From Desulfovibrio sp. (GTDB lineage Bacteria > Desulfobacterota > Desulfovibrionia > Desulfovibrionales > Desulfovibrionaceae): a DNA stretch of 64,000 nucleotides. A model generated the notes under the pieces. That model was not told where the DNA came from, made no database searches, and was given only the letters and a program-made list of their open reading frames with translations. The position numbers and the translations under genes were made by a program. The stretch is from NCBI RefSeq assembly GCF_034006445.1, contig NZ_JAVESS010000002.1, forward strand, positions 310,001 to 374,000, written 5' to 3'. Positions 9,916 through 18,286 of this stretch are shown piece after piece (positions within the stretch are counted from its first letter, which is position 1; each line of letters begins with the position of its first letter).

Positions 9916-10356
9916 ATGACTGCCTATTTCAAAGACATTCTGGGCGGCGCATGGAGCCTGGTAGTGGGGCTGTCCATCACCCTGCGCTATTTCTTCAAGC
10001 CCGTGGTGACCAAGCAGTACCCCTATGAGGTACTGCCCATTCCACCACGCTATCGCGGGCACATCGACCTTGTGTACGACGAAAAAACCGGTTCGGACAA
10101 ATGCATTGTCTGCGGCTCCTGCCAAAAGGCCTGCCCTTCGGGCTGCATTTCCCTTGCTGGCGAGAAACCCGAGGGCGCCAAACAGAAAAAGCTCACCACC
10201 TATCAACTGGATTTCACCAAGTGCAGCCTTTGCGGACTGTGCGTTGAATCCTGCCCCACGGATGCCCTGGCTTTTTCGAGGGATTACAACCTGGCTGGCT
10301 TTGACGCTGATGAATACCGCTTCGATCTTGTCAAAAGACTCAAGGAGCGCCCGTGA
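9916..10356 (+). CDS. nuoI: NADH-quinone oxidoreductase subunit I (2x[4Fe-4S])
   Basis: NuoI (146 residues) carries clusters N6a and N6b. Both eight-ligand motifs are visible: CIVCGSCQKACP and CSLCGLCVESCP. The N-terminal amphipathic segment GAWSLVVGLSITLRYFFKP anchors it to the membrane arm. In a complex lacking NuoEFG, these clusters are the likely entry point for electrons from a ferredoxin or other donor; that is inference. It starts two bases after the nuoH stop. Confidence 0.95.
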   Translation: MTAYFKDILGGAWSLVVGLSITLRYFFKPVVTKQYPYEVLPIPPRYRGHIDLVYDEKTGSDKCIVCGSCQKACPSGCISLAGEKPEGAKQKKLTTYQLDFTKCSLCGLCVESCPTDALAFSRDYNLAGFDADEYRFDLVKRLKERP

Positions 10357-10883
10357 TGCCCACTTCCGATTTGATGCAGACCATCGCCGAGATCATCTTT
10401 CTGGTCTTTGTGGCGGCGACCTTTTTCGGGGCTGCGGTAGCCGTGACCACGCGCCGGCTCATACGCAGCGTGGCGGGTCTGGCCCTGTGCCTCATGGGTG
10501 TGGCGGGCCTCTACTACTTCCTGTCCAGCCCCTTTCTGGCCTTCATGCAGATACTCATCTACGTCGGGGCCGTCTGTGTAACCCTTGTTTTCGCCATCAT
10601 GCTGGCTGAGCGGTCATACCGTGCGCAAGAGGTGAAAAAAGGGCCGCTGGTCCTGGCTCTGGGCACTCTGGGCGGCAGCGTGTTTACGGCTACCCTGCTG
10701 GCCACGTCCATGACTGCCCGCTGGAGCGACATTCCGCTGAAACAGGCTGACGGTTCGCTTGAGCGCATCGGGCAATCCCTGCTTTCCACCTACTCCATGA
10801 GTTTTGAACTCATTTCCGTGGTGCTGCTGGTAGCCATGGTCGGCGCGCTTGTGCTGGCCCGCGAAGGGAGGGACAGACAGTGA
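10356..10883 (+). CDS. nuoJ: NADH-quinone oxidoreductase subunit J
   Basis: NuoJ (175 residues) is a five-helix membrane subunit. Its third helix carries the conserved FLAFMQILIYVGAVCVTLVF, and the C-terminus has ELISVVLLVAMVGALVLAR. ATG 10356 shares its A with the nuoI stop (TGATG), and AAGGAG lies at 10342-10347. A GTG three bases earlier is possible. The stop overlaps the nuoK GTG start. Confidence 0.94.
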   Translation: MPTSDLMQTIAEIIFLVFVAATFFGAAVAVTTRRLIRSVAGLALCLMGVAGLYYFLSSPFLAFMQILIYVGAVCVTLVFAIMLAERSYRAQEVKKGPLVLALGTLGGSVFTATLLATSMTARWSDIPLKQADGSLERIGQSLLSTYSMSFELISVVLLVAMVGALVLAREGRDRQ

Positions 10884-11206
10884 ATATTCTCAATCTGAGC
10901 CAGTACCTTGAAACATATTTGTTCATCGGCGCAGTGCTGTTCTGCATGGGGCTTATGGGCATGGCTTTCAGGCGTACCTTCATCGGCATGCTCATCGCCT
11001 CCGAGCTTATCCTGAGCGGGGCCTCCGTGAACTTCATGGCTTTTGGCCGATTTGTGGCCCAAGACCAGACCACCGGGCAGATAGCCACCCTTTTTGTCAT
11101 GGCCATCGCCGCGGCAGAGGCTGTGGTGGCGCTTTCCATCATCATGGTTGTTTACCGCAATTACCGCACGGTGGACGCTGACGCCCCGAAGGAACTCAAA
11201 GGGTAG
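10880..11206 (+). CDS. nuoK: NADH-quinone oxidoreductase subunit K
   Basis: NuoK (108 residues, three helices) is an antiporter-like proton-channel subunit. The helix-2 glutamate lies in GMLIASELILSGASVNFMAF and the helix-3 glutamate in FVMAIAAAEAVVALSIIMVV, both conserved proton-transfer residues. GTG 10880 overlaps the nuoJ stop; GAAGGGAGGG lies just upstream. A gap of 63 bases separates it from the next gene. Confidence 0.94.
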   Translation: MNILNLSQYLETYLFIGAVLFCMGLMGMAFRRTFIGMLIASELILSGASVNFMAFGRFVAQDQTTGQIATLFVMAIAAAEAVVALSIIMVVYRNYRTVDADAPKELKG

Positions 11207-11269
11207 GGCTGAACGGAATTTTCGGTTCCGTACCGCAATCCCGCGCTCCGACGAACAGGAGAGGAACAG

Positions 11270-12766
11270 ATGGAGATTGTTGCATCCGTAAAACCGCTGG
11301 CAGCCGTGCTTTCGGCCCTGATAGGGGCCTGCATGGTCATGCTTTCCAGACGGTCCCCCAACGTGCGTGAGTCCTGGTCGCTGGTAGCGGCGCTGGTCAT
11401 GTTCGGCATTATCCTTTCAATGGTGCCGGATGTGGCCCCGCAGCCCGTGGGGCGCGGCCTTACGCTGCACCAGACGCTCTTTCCCATACTCCCCGGCCTT
11501 TCGGTGAGTTTTCGCGCCGACGCCTTTTCAATGGTCTTTGCCCTGGTGGGTTCATTCCTGTGGGTCATCACCATCTTCTATTCGGCAGGCTACATGCGCA
11601 GCCTGGAAGAACACGCCCAGACGCGCTTTAACGCCTGTTTTGCCCTGACCCTTTTCGGGGCCATGGGCGTGGCCTTTGCGGACAACCTTTTTACGCTCTA
11701 CCTGTTCTACGAGGTGGTGAGCATCTGCACCTACCCCCTGGTGGCCCACCATCAGGATGAGGAAAGCTACAGCGGCGGGCGCAAGTACATCGTGTACCTG
11801 ACCACCACGGCCAAGGGCCTTGTGCTTCCTGCCATGATACTCATCTACGTGCTCACCGGCACGCTGGACTTCACCCACAACAGCCATTTGAGCGTTCTTA
11901 CCCCTGAGATAAACACGACGCTCGTGACCATTCTTTACGTCTGCTGCCTGCTGGGCTTTGCCAAAAACGGCATCATGCCCTTCCACAACTGGCTGCCGGG
12001 CGCAATGGTGGCCCCCACACCGGTTTCCGCCCTGCTGCACGCCGTGGCAGTTGTTACCGTGGGCGTGTTCTGCACCACGCGGGTCATGCTCTATGTCTTT
12101 GGCACCGACCTCATGACCAGGCTCAACCTGGGCGTGCCCACGGCCTACTTTGTTTCCTTTACCATTCTGATGGCTTCAATCATTGCCCTGAGCAAGGACA
12201 ACCTCAAAGCCCGTCTGGCCTATTCCACAGTGAGCCAGCTTTCCTACATCATACTTGGTGTGGCTCTGCTCACCGTGGACGGCATACAGGGCGGCGTGGT
12301 GCACATGGCCAACCACGCTTTCGCCAAGATCACGCTCTTCTTCTGTGCTGGCGCTGTATATGTGGCCACCCACAAAAAGTGCATTTCCGAGATGAGCGGC
12401 CTTGGCCGTTCCATGCCCATCACCTTCGCCGCGTTTGCCGTGGCCTCGCTTTCAATGATTGGCGCGCCGCCGGTAGCGGGCTTTGTCACCAAGTGGAAGC
12501 TGCTGACCGGGGCAATGGAAATGCCCACGCACGCCATGGGCATTCTGCTCGTACTGCTGGCCAGTACCCTGCTCAACGTGGCCTACTTCGCGCCCGTGAC
12601 CTTCAAGGCCTTTTTCGGCAAGCGCCCGGAGGGAGAGCCTGAAACCGGCATGCGCGAAGCCCCGATGGCCATGGTTATTCCCATCCTCGTCGCGGCGGCC
12701 ATATCCGTAATTCTGGGCATCTATCCCGACATCATCATGGTTTTTGTGAAGGCGGTGACAGGATGA
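11270..12766 (+). CDS. Antiporter-like (MrpD/NuoL-family) subunit of complex I
   Basis: This 498-residue, roughly 14-helix protein belongs to the proton-conducting antiporter family. The helix-5 glutamate is in TLYLFYEVVSICTYPLVA, and the helix-7 lysine with the broken-helix signature is in FAKNGIMPFHNWLPGAM followed by APTPVSALLHAVAVV. It lacks the long lateral helix at the C-terminus of true NuoL, and it resembles MrpD-type subunits. ATG 11270 follows AGGAGAGG. Together with the 13004, nuoM and nuoN products it makes four antiporter-like channels in this operon, where the standard enzyme has three. Confidence 0.88.
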   Translation: MEIVASVKPLAAVLSALIGACMVMLSRRSPNVRESWSLVAALVMFGIILSMVPDVAPQPVGRGLTLHQTLFPILPGLSVSFRADAFSMVFALVGSFLWVITIFYSAGYMRSLEEHAQTRFNACFALTLFGAMGVAFADNLFTLYLFYEVVSICTYPLVAHHQDEESYSGGRKYIVYLTTTAKGLVLPAMILIYVLTGTLDFTHNSHLSVLTPEINTTLVTILYVCCLLGFAKNGIMPFHNWLPGAMVAPTPVSALLHAVAVVTVGVFCTTRVMLYVFGTDLMTRLNLGVPTAYFVSFTILMASIIALSKDNLKARLAYSTVSQLSYIILGVALLTVDGIQGGVVHMANHAFAKITLFFCAGAVYVATHKKCISEMSGLGRSMPITFAAFAVASLSMIGAPPVAGFVTKWKLLTGAMEMPTHAMGILLVLLASTLLNVAYFAPVTFKAFFGKRPEGEPETGMREAPMAMVIPILVAAAISVILGIYPDIIMVFVKAVTG

Positions 12767-13014
12767 TCGTAAAACTCATTGATTTCTTACGTGACAGGCT
12801 CGCTGCCACTATCACGGCGTGCCTTGCCGTGCTGGTACTGCTGGTGCTGTGGGACGCCCTGCTGGTCGACAAGAGTGACGCGCACACGCTGGTGGAGCGG
12901 ATACCCGGATTCTGGGCCGGATTCGGCTTTCTGGCCTGCGTGCTCATCATCATTGTCTCCAAATGGTTCGGCCATCTGGGCATCATGACCCGCGAGGACT
13001 ACTATGATGATTGA
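12763..13014 (+). CDS. Small two-helix membrane protein in the nuo operon
   Basis: This 83-residue protein overlaps both neighbours by four to eleven bases, a sign of translational coupling. It has two predicted membrane helices (about residues 14-34, TITACLAVLVLLVLWDALLV, and 47-66, FWAGFGFLACVLIIIVSKWF) and an acidic C-terminus (REDYYDD). I recognise no standard Nuo subunit. Position between two antiporter-like genes suggests an accessory subunit of the membrane arm; that is inference. Confidence 0.75.
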   Translation: MIVKLIDFLRDRLAATITACLAVLVLLVLWDALLVDKSDAHTLVERIPGFWAGFGFLACVLIIIVSKWFGHLGIMTREDYYDD

Positions 13015-14800
13015 TACCTGGATTCATCCCTCGGCCATCCTGCTGGCTGGAGCCGTCATTCTGCCCTGTCTGCCCAAGGCGTGGCGCAAGATCTTCCTGG
13101 TTATGGTGCCCCTGCTGGCCTTTGCGGACGTGGTGAGCATGCAGGGTCACAATGGCGTGTTCGGAAGCCTGCGCTTTATGGACGCCACCATGATATTCGG
13201 CAGGGTGGACGCCCTGAGCATGGTCTTTGCCTACATCATGTCGCTCATGTGCATTATTGGCACGGTCTACGGGCTGCATGTGGAAAACCCGTTGGAGCAG
13301 TCCGCTGCCTGGGTTTATGTGGCGGGATCGCTGGGGGTCATCTTCTGCGGCGACTACCTGACGCTCTTCCTTTTCTGGGAGATCATGGCCTTTTCGTCGG
13401 TATTTCTGGTCTGGTTCCGCCGCCGCAAGGAATCGCTGGCCACAGGCTACAGATACCTGCTGGTGCATACGGCTGGCGGCCTCATGCTGCTGGCGGGCAT
13501 TGTGCTGCGCTACAAGGCCACTGGCGGCGACATGTCCTTCGGCCCCATTGGCGTGGATTCACCGCAGCTTTACACCTGGCTCATCCTGGCCGGATTTCTG
13601 CTCAACGCGGCTGTGCCGCCGCTGCACGCATGGCTGCCTGACGCCTATGGCGAAGCCACAGTGGCCGGCGCGGTGTTCATGTGCGCCTTTACCACCAAAA
13701 CAGCCGTGTACGCCCTGGCAAGAGGCTTTGCGGGCATGGAAATTCTGGTGCCGCTCGGCGTCATCATGGCTCTGTACGGCGTGGTCTACGCCGTGCTTGA
13801 AAACGACGCACGGCGGCTGCTGGCCTACCACATCATCAGCCAGGTCGGTTACATGGTGGCCGGTGTGGGCATAGGCACGCAACTGGCCATCAATGGCGCA
13901 TGCGCTCACGCCTTTGCCCATATTCTCTACAAGGGCCTGCTCTTCATGGGCTGCGGCGCAGTGCTGCAGATGACCGGAACCAGCAAGTTCACGGAGCTTG
14001 GCGGGCTGTACAAAAAAATGCCCAAAACCTTCCTCTATACCCTTGTTGGCGGCCTTTCCATCTCCGCCTTCCCCCTGTTCAGCGGTTTTGTGAGCAAGGC
14101 CATGATCGTGGCCGCCGGGTACGAAGTGCACAATTACTGGGCCGCGTTCCTGCTCACGCTGGCCTCTGCAGGTACGTTCCTGCACACCGGACTCAAGGTT
14201 CCCTACTTTATCTGGTTCGGCAAAAACAACTGCTCAAAAAAGACGTGGCAGCGCGCGGGCGATCCGCCCAAGAACATGCAGCTGGCCATGTTCATGGCTG
14301 CTGCCCTGTGTATCTTTGTGGGCTGCTACACCCCGTATCTCTATGACATGCTGCCCTTCCCGCAGGCTGCGGCCGCATATCACCCCTACACTGCCTACCA
14401 TGTGGCGGAAACGCTTCAGATCCTGCTGTTTACGGCTCTGGGCTTCTTTTTGCTGCTCAAAAAGCTTTCGCCGGAACCCACCATCAGCCTGGATCTGGAC
14501 TGGTTTTACCGCAAGGGCGGCAGGCTTTTTTACTGGCTTGCGCGCAAGCCCGTACAAACGGCCGACACGGCAGTGGGCGAAGCCTGGAACAAGGAAGGCA
14601 TTGTGCCGCTCATGCGTACGGCCCGCTTCTGGTCATGGTTTGACTGGCACGTCATTGATACCGTGGTTGACGGCACTGCCCGCGGCGTGCGGGCGCTGGG
14701 CGGCAAACTGCGGCTCGTGCAGCGCGGCAGGTTGCAGATCAGCATCACCTATATGGCCGTCCTGATGGCCTTTGCACTCGCGTTCCTGGCCTTGGCCTGA
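13004..14800 (+). CDS. NuoL-like antiporter subunit of complex I
   Basis: This 598-residue antiporter-family protein has the helix-5 glutamate in LFLFWEIMAFSSVFLVWF and the conserved VPPLHAWLPDAYGEATVAGA. A C-terminal extension of about 130 residues (LDLDWFYRKGGRLFYWLAR, then WHVIDTVVDGTARGVRALGG and a last membrane helix) resembles the lateral amphipathic helix and terminal anchor of NuoL. It is therefore the best NuoL candidate in the operon. ATG 13004 overlaps the preceding stop and has GAGGA upstream; ATG 13007 is equally possible. Confidence 0.86.
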   Translation: MMIDTWIHPSAILLAGAVILPCLPKAWRKIFLVMVPLLAFADVVSMQGHNGVFGSLRFMDATMIFGRVDALSMVFAYIMSLMCIIGTVYGLHVENPLEQSAAWVYVAGSLGVIFCGDYLTLFLFWEIMAFSSVFLVWFRRRKESLATGYRYLLVHTAGGLMLLAGIVLRYKATGGDMSFGPIGVDSPQLYTWLILAGFLLNAAVPPLHAWLPDAYGEATVAGAVFMCAFTTKTAVYALARGFAGMEILVPLGVIMALYGVVYAVLENDARRLLAYHIISQVGYMVAGVGIGTQLAINGACAHAFAHILYKGLLFMGCGAVLQMTGTSKFTELGGLYKKMPKTFLYTLVGGLSISAFPLFSGFVSKAMIVAAGYEVHNYWAAFLLTLASAGTFLHTGLKVPYFIWFGKNNCSKKTWQRAGDPPKNMQLAMFMAAALCIFVGCYTPYLYDMLPFPQAAAAYHPYTAYHVAETLQILLFTALGFFLLLKKLSPEPTISLDLDWFYRKGGRLFYWLARKPVQTADTAVGEAWNKEGIVPLMRTARFWSWFDWHVIDTVVDGTARGVRALGGKLRLVQRGRLQISITYMAVLMAFALAFLALA

Positions 14801-14823
14801 GCCCACCAGAGGAGATGGCAGCC

Positions 14824-16347
14824 ATGCAATTTTTGAGCATGAACACTTCAGGTTTTCCCATTCTTTCCGTGCTGATTTTCCTGCCTTTGGCAGGGGCCGC
14901 CATTGTGCCTTTGCTCGGCAGTGAAAAACAGGCGAAAATATGGACCTTGTTGATTACCTTGGTCAACGGCGCGCTGTCGCTCCCGCTGTTTTGCGACTTT
15001 TCCCTGGCGTCGGCGCAGTATCAGTTCGCCGAACACCATTCGTGGATCGCGTCTTTCAACATCAACTACACGCTTGGGGTGGACGGCATATCCCTGCTGC
15101 TGGTGCTCATGACCACGCTCATCATGCCCCTGTGCGTTCTGGGTTCGTGGAAGTATATCCAGAGCCGGGTCAAGGAGTTCATGATCTGCCTGCTGATTAT
15201 GGAGACGTCCATGCTGGGCGTGTTCATGGCCCTTGACCTTGTGCTCTTCTATATTTTCTGGGAAGCCATGCTCATCCCCATGTTCCTGCTCATCGCCGTA
15301 TGGGGAGGGCCGCGCAAGACCTACGCCTCCATCAAGTTCTTTCTCTACACCCTTGCGGGTTCGGTTTTTCTGCTGGTGGCCATTGTGGCCCTGTACATAC
15401 ACGAGGGAACCTTCAGCATTCCCACCCTTATGGGGCAGCAATACGCAGCCAACTTCCAGTTGCTGATTTTTCTGGCATTCTTTGTGGCCTTTGCCATCAA
15501 GGTGCCCATGTTCCCCTTTCACACCTGGCTGCCGGCAGCCCACGTGGAAGCACCCACGGCAGGCTCCGTCATTCTGGCCTCTGTCCTGCTTAAAATGGGC
15601 ACCTACGGCTTTATGCGCTTTTGCCTGCCCATCACCCCCGCCGCCACGGTAAGCCTGATGCCCGCCCTGCAATGGCTTTCCATCGCGGGCATCCTCTACG
15701 GCGGTTTTACCGCCCTGGCCCAGCAGGACATGAAAAAGCTCATTGCCTATTCCAGTGTGGGCCATATGGGCTTTGTGACGCTGGGAATCTTCGCCCTTGA
15801 CGCGCGTGGGCTGGAAGGGGCGTTATTGCAGATGATCAATCACGGCATCACCACTGGGGCCTTGTTCTTGTGCGTGGGCATGATCTATGAGCGCAACCAC
15901 AGCCGCGAGCTTTCAGCAGCGGCCGGGCTTGGTCGGTTTATGCCCATCTACGTGACCTATCTGACGATTTTTTCACTTTCTTCACTGGCCTTCCCCGGCA
16001 CCAACAGCTTTGTGGGCGAATTCCTGATTCTGGCCGGGGCCTTCTTCAACAACAAGATTGTGGCCGCCTGCGCCATACCCGGCGCGGTGCTTGCCGCAGC
16101 CTACATGCTGCGCATGCTGCAAAGGGTCATATGGGGCGGCACCCATAATCCCGACCAGTCAAAACTGTGGGATCTGGGCTGGCGTGAAACCGTGACCCTG
16201 GCACCCCTGATGGTCTTTGTTTTCTGGATTGGCCTGGCTCCCGAGCCTTTTCTGCGCGTCATGCGCCCGAGCCTTACCCACCTTCTGGTACAGACGGGCT
16301 ACCACGCCCCCCAAACGCAGGCTCTGGCGGAATTTTTCGCCCGCTGA
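14824..16347 (+). CDS. nuoM: NADH-quinone oxidoreductase subunit M
   Basis: NuoM (507 residues) is a proton-pumping antiporter-like subunit. Key signatures are LVLFYIFWEAMLIPMFLLIA (helix-5 glutamate), FAIKVPMFPFHTWLPAAHVE and APTAGSVILASVLLKMGTYG, and the central MKKLIAYSSVGHMGFVTLG. ATG 14824 is preferred because AGGAG lies nine bases upstream; the in-frame ATG 14815 directly abuts that AGGAG and has no spacing. It follows the NuoL-like gene by 23 bases. Confidence 0.95.
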   Translation: MQFLSMNTSGFPILSVLIFLPLAGAAIVPLLGSEKQAKIWTLLITLVNGALSLPLFCDFSLASAQYQFAEHHSWIASFNINYTLGVDGISLLLVLMTTLIMPLCVLGSWKYIQSRVKEFMICLLIMETSMLGVFMALDLVLFYIFWEAMLIPMFLLIAVWGGPRKTYASIKFFLYTLAGSVFLLVAIVALYIHEGTFSIPTLMGQQYAANFQLLIFLAFFVAFAIKVPMFPFHTWLPAAHVEAPTAGSVILASVLLKMGTYGFMRFCLPITPAATVSLMPALQWLSIAGILYGGFTALAQQDMKKLIAYSSVGHMGFVTLGIFALDARGLEGALLQMINHGITTGALFLCVGMIYERNHSRELSAAAGLGRFMPIYVTYLTIFSLSSLAFPGTNSFVGEFLILAGAFFNNKIVAACAIPGAVLAAAYMLRMLQRVIWGGTHNPDQSKLWDLGWRETVTLAPLMVFVFWIGLAPEPFLRVMRPSLTHLLVQTGYHAPQTQALAEFFAR

Positions 16348-16374
16348 CACGAAACTTCGAGACAAGGCGCACGC

Positions 16375-17799
16375 ATGAACATACACCTTTTTCTTCCTGA
16401 GTTGGCCCTTCTGGCAGGCTGCCTTGCGGCTTTCTGCATGACCATCGGCAAGGCTGGAAAAAACGCCATGCGCGTTTCAATACTCTGCGCCGCACTGGTC
16501 TACACCCTGGCCGCCATATGGACGTTGCCGCTCAAGGGCAGCCTTTTTTACGACGCATACCGTGTGGATCTGTTTTCCCAGATGGTAAAATGCGCCATGG
16601 GCCTCGGCTTTTGCCTCATGCTGTTCTTCGGGGGTGAGGTCAAGGGCATTGATGGCGACGTGAAGGCCGAATACTACCTCTTTTTGCTGACGGCACTGCT
16701 GGGGCTGACCCTGCTTGTCAGCAGCGTCGAGATTGTGACCCTGTTTCTCGCGCTGGAGCTGTCCTCGTACTCCCTCTATCTTCTCGTACCCATGCGCTCC
16801 GCGCCTGACGGGCAGACATGGCACGTGGAGGCGGCCGTCAAATACCTGTTCTTCGGCGTTGCCAGTTCGGGCATCATGCTGTTTGGCATAAGCTGGATCT
16901 TCGGCCTGACCGGAACCACCTACATGTCCGGCATACTGCCCGTGCTGCATACGGTTTCATCCCAGCCCGTGGGCGTCATGGCGCTGGTCATGCTGCTGTG
17001 CGGCATGTTCTTCAAGCTGGCGGTATTTCCTTTCCACTTCTGGACGCCCGATGTTTACCAGGGCGCGTCCAATGAAACCACTGCCTTTATTTCCGCCCTG
17101 CCCAAGGTGGCGGCTGTGGCTGTTCTGGCGCGGTTCTGCGCGCTGGCGGCCCCGGATTCCATAGCCTTGCCAACCCTGCTTACCGTGCTTTCCGTCTGCT
17201 CGATGTTTTATGGCAACCTGACGGCCCTTGTACAAAAAGACGTCAAACGCATGCTCGGTTTTTCGGGTATAGCCCATGCGGGGTACATCCTGCTGGGCAT
17301 GGTCACCCTCAAAGCCGGGGGCTTCGCCACTGCCCTGTACTACGGCATCGGCTATCTCTTCATGATGCTGGCGGCCTTTCTGGTTCTGTACACCGTGGCC
17401 CCCAATGGAGCGAATGTAAACGTCAAGAATCTCAACGGGCTTTCCCGCCGTTCGCCCCTGCTGGCCTTCATCATGACCGTGAGCATGTTCGCTCTGGCGG
17501 GCATTCCGCCTTTCGCGGGCTTTATGGGCAAGTTCATGCTGCTCACAAGCGCATTCAAGTCCGGCTATGTGCTGCTGGTGGTCATTGCGGCCATCAATAC
17601 GGCCATTGGCATCTATTATTACCTGCAGGTGGTTCGCGCCGTGTACGCCGAGGACGAAAACGAAACGGCGGACGTTCCCGTGACAACGGCCGGAACCCGC
17701 GTTGCTGGCGTCTGTCTTGTGGCCATAACGCTCGCGCTGGGCATTATGCCTGAAACTGTGGTGGACATGGCGGTCAAGGCCATGCAGGCCGCCTGGTAA
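16375..17799 (+). CDS. nuoN: NADH-quinone oxidoreductase subunit N
   Basis: NuoN (474 residues) is the third classical antiporter-like subunit. The signatures LFLALELSSYSLYLLVPM, FKLAVFPFHFWTPDVYQGAS and VKRMLGFSGIAHAGYILLG are clear. It is the last gene of the operon and is followed by a strong terminator. No nuoE, nuoF or nuoG is present in the operon, so the complex made here lacks an NADH-oxidising module unless it is encoded elsewhere. Confidence 0.95.
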   Translation: MNIHLFLPELALLAGCLAAFCMTIGKAGKNAMRVSILCAALVYTLAAIWTLPLKGSLFYDAYRVDLFSQMVKCAMGLGFCLMLFFGGEVKGIDGDVKAEYYLFLLTALLGLTLLVSSVEIVTLFLALELSSYSLYLLVPMRSAPDGQTWHVEAAVKYLFFGVASSGIMLFGISWIFGLTGTTYMSGILPVLHTVSSQPVGVMALVMLLCGMFFKLAVFPFHFWTPDVYQGASNETTAFISALPKVAAVAVLARFCALAAPDSIALPTLLTVLSVCSMFYGNLTALVQKDVKRMLGFSGIAHAGYILLGMVTLKAGGFATALYYGIGYLFMMLAAFLVLYTVAPNGANVNVKNLNGLSRRSPLLAFIMTVSMFALAGIPPFAGFMGKFMLLTSAFKSGYVLLVVIAAINTAIGIYYYLQVVRAVYAEDENETADVPVTTAGTRVAGVCLVAITLALGIMPETVVDMAVKAMQAAW

Positions 17800-17934
17800 G
17801 ATCGCGGGCACGCGCTACAGGCGCTTCAAACGAGTGTGCTGACGTTTCAGCGGGTTTACACAGGCGCTTTTTAAACGAAACATCGGACATTCCCGTATTC
17901 ACTAGCGACCAGACTTTCCATGCGTGGCTCATAT

Positions 17935-17991
17935 GAAAGACCGGGGCCTTGCAGACGTTCCAACGCTGCAGGGCCCCGGTCTTTCATTTTT
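17935..17991 (+). terminator. Strong terminator of the nuo operon
   Basis: GAAAGACCGGGGCCTTGCAG pairs with CTGCAGGGCCCCGGTCTTTC (20 bp, one mismatch) around an 11-base loop, followed by ATTTTT. It is 135 bases after nuoN. Confidence 0.88.
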
Positions 17992-18130
17992 GGGCAGATT
18001 GCCTATGCAATATATGCCCAATAACAGCAGGCAGACTTTGAGACAGGGTGTTGTTTTGAAGGTGTTGTTTTTTGACCTCGCTTCAGATCAAAAAAACCTT
18101 TGCACTATCACAGAATACAACAAGAGTTTT

Positions 18131-18184
18131 AGGGGGTGGGGGCGTGGGGGAGGAGACCCTTTTGCAAAAGGGTCCCTCCCCCAC
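18131..18184 (-). repeat. GC-rich hairpin repeat, copy 1
   Basis: The core GTGGGGGAGGAGACCCTTTT / GCAAAAGGGTCCCTCCCCCAC folds into one long hairpin. The C-rich tail and TAAAACTC lie on the left, so this copy is inverted relative to those at 50765 and 54586. It sits between the ends of nuoN and the convergent chemoreceptor gene. Confidence 0.8.
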
Positions 18185-18273
18185 AAAACGTTTCTTCTCC
18201 CACAAAACGTTTCTTCTCCCACAAAACGTTTCTTCTCCCACAAAACGTTCTTCTCCCACAAAGCATTTCTTCC
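18178..18273. repeat. 19-bp tandem repeat, about 5 units
   Basis: The unit TCCCACAAAACGTTTCTTC recurs head to tail, beginning directly in the right arm of the adjacent GC-rich hairpin. The fourth unit has lost one T and the fifth has two substitutions. It ends 13 bases before the chemoreceptor stop codon. Confidence 0.85.
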
Positions 18274-18286
18274 CCGTAACTACCTG

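Noticed and set aside
18178..18273. Possible CRISPR array
   Set aside because: Repeats are head to tail with no spacers, and no cas genes are present.
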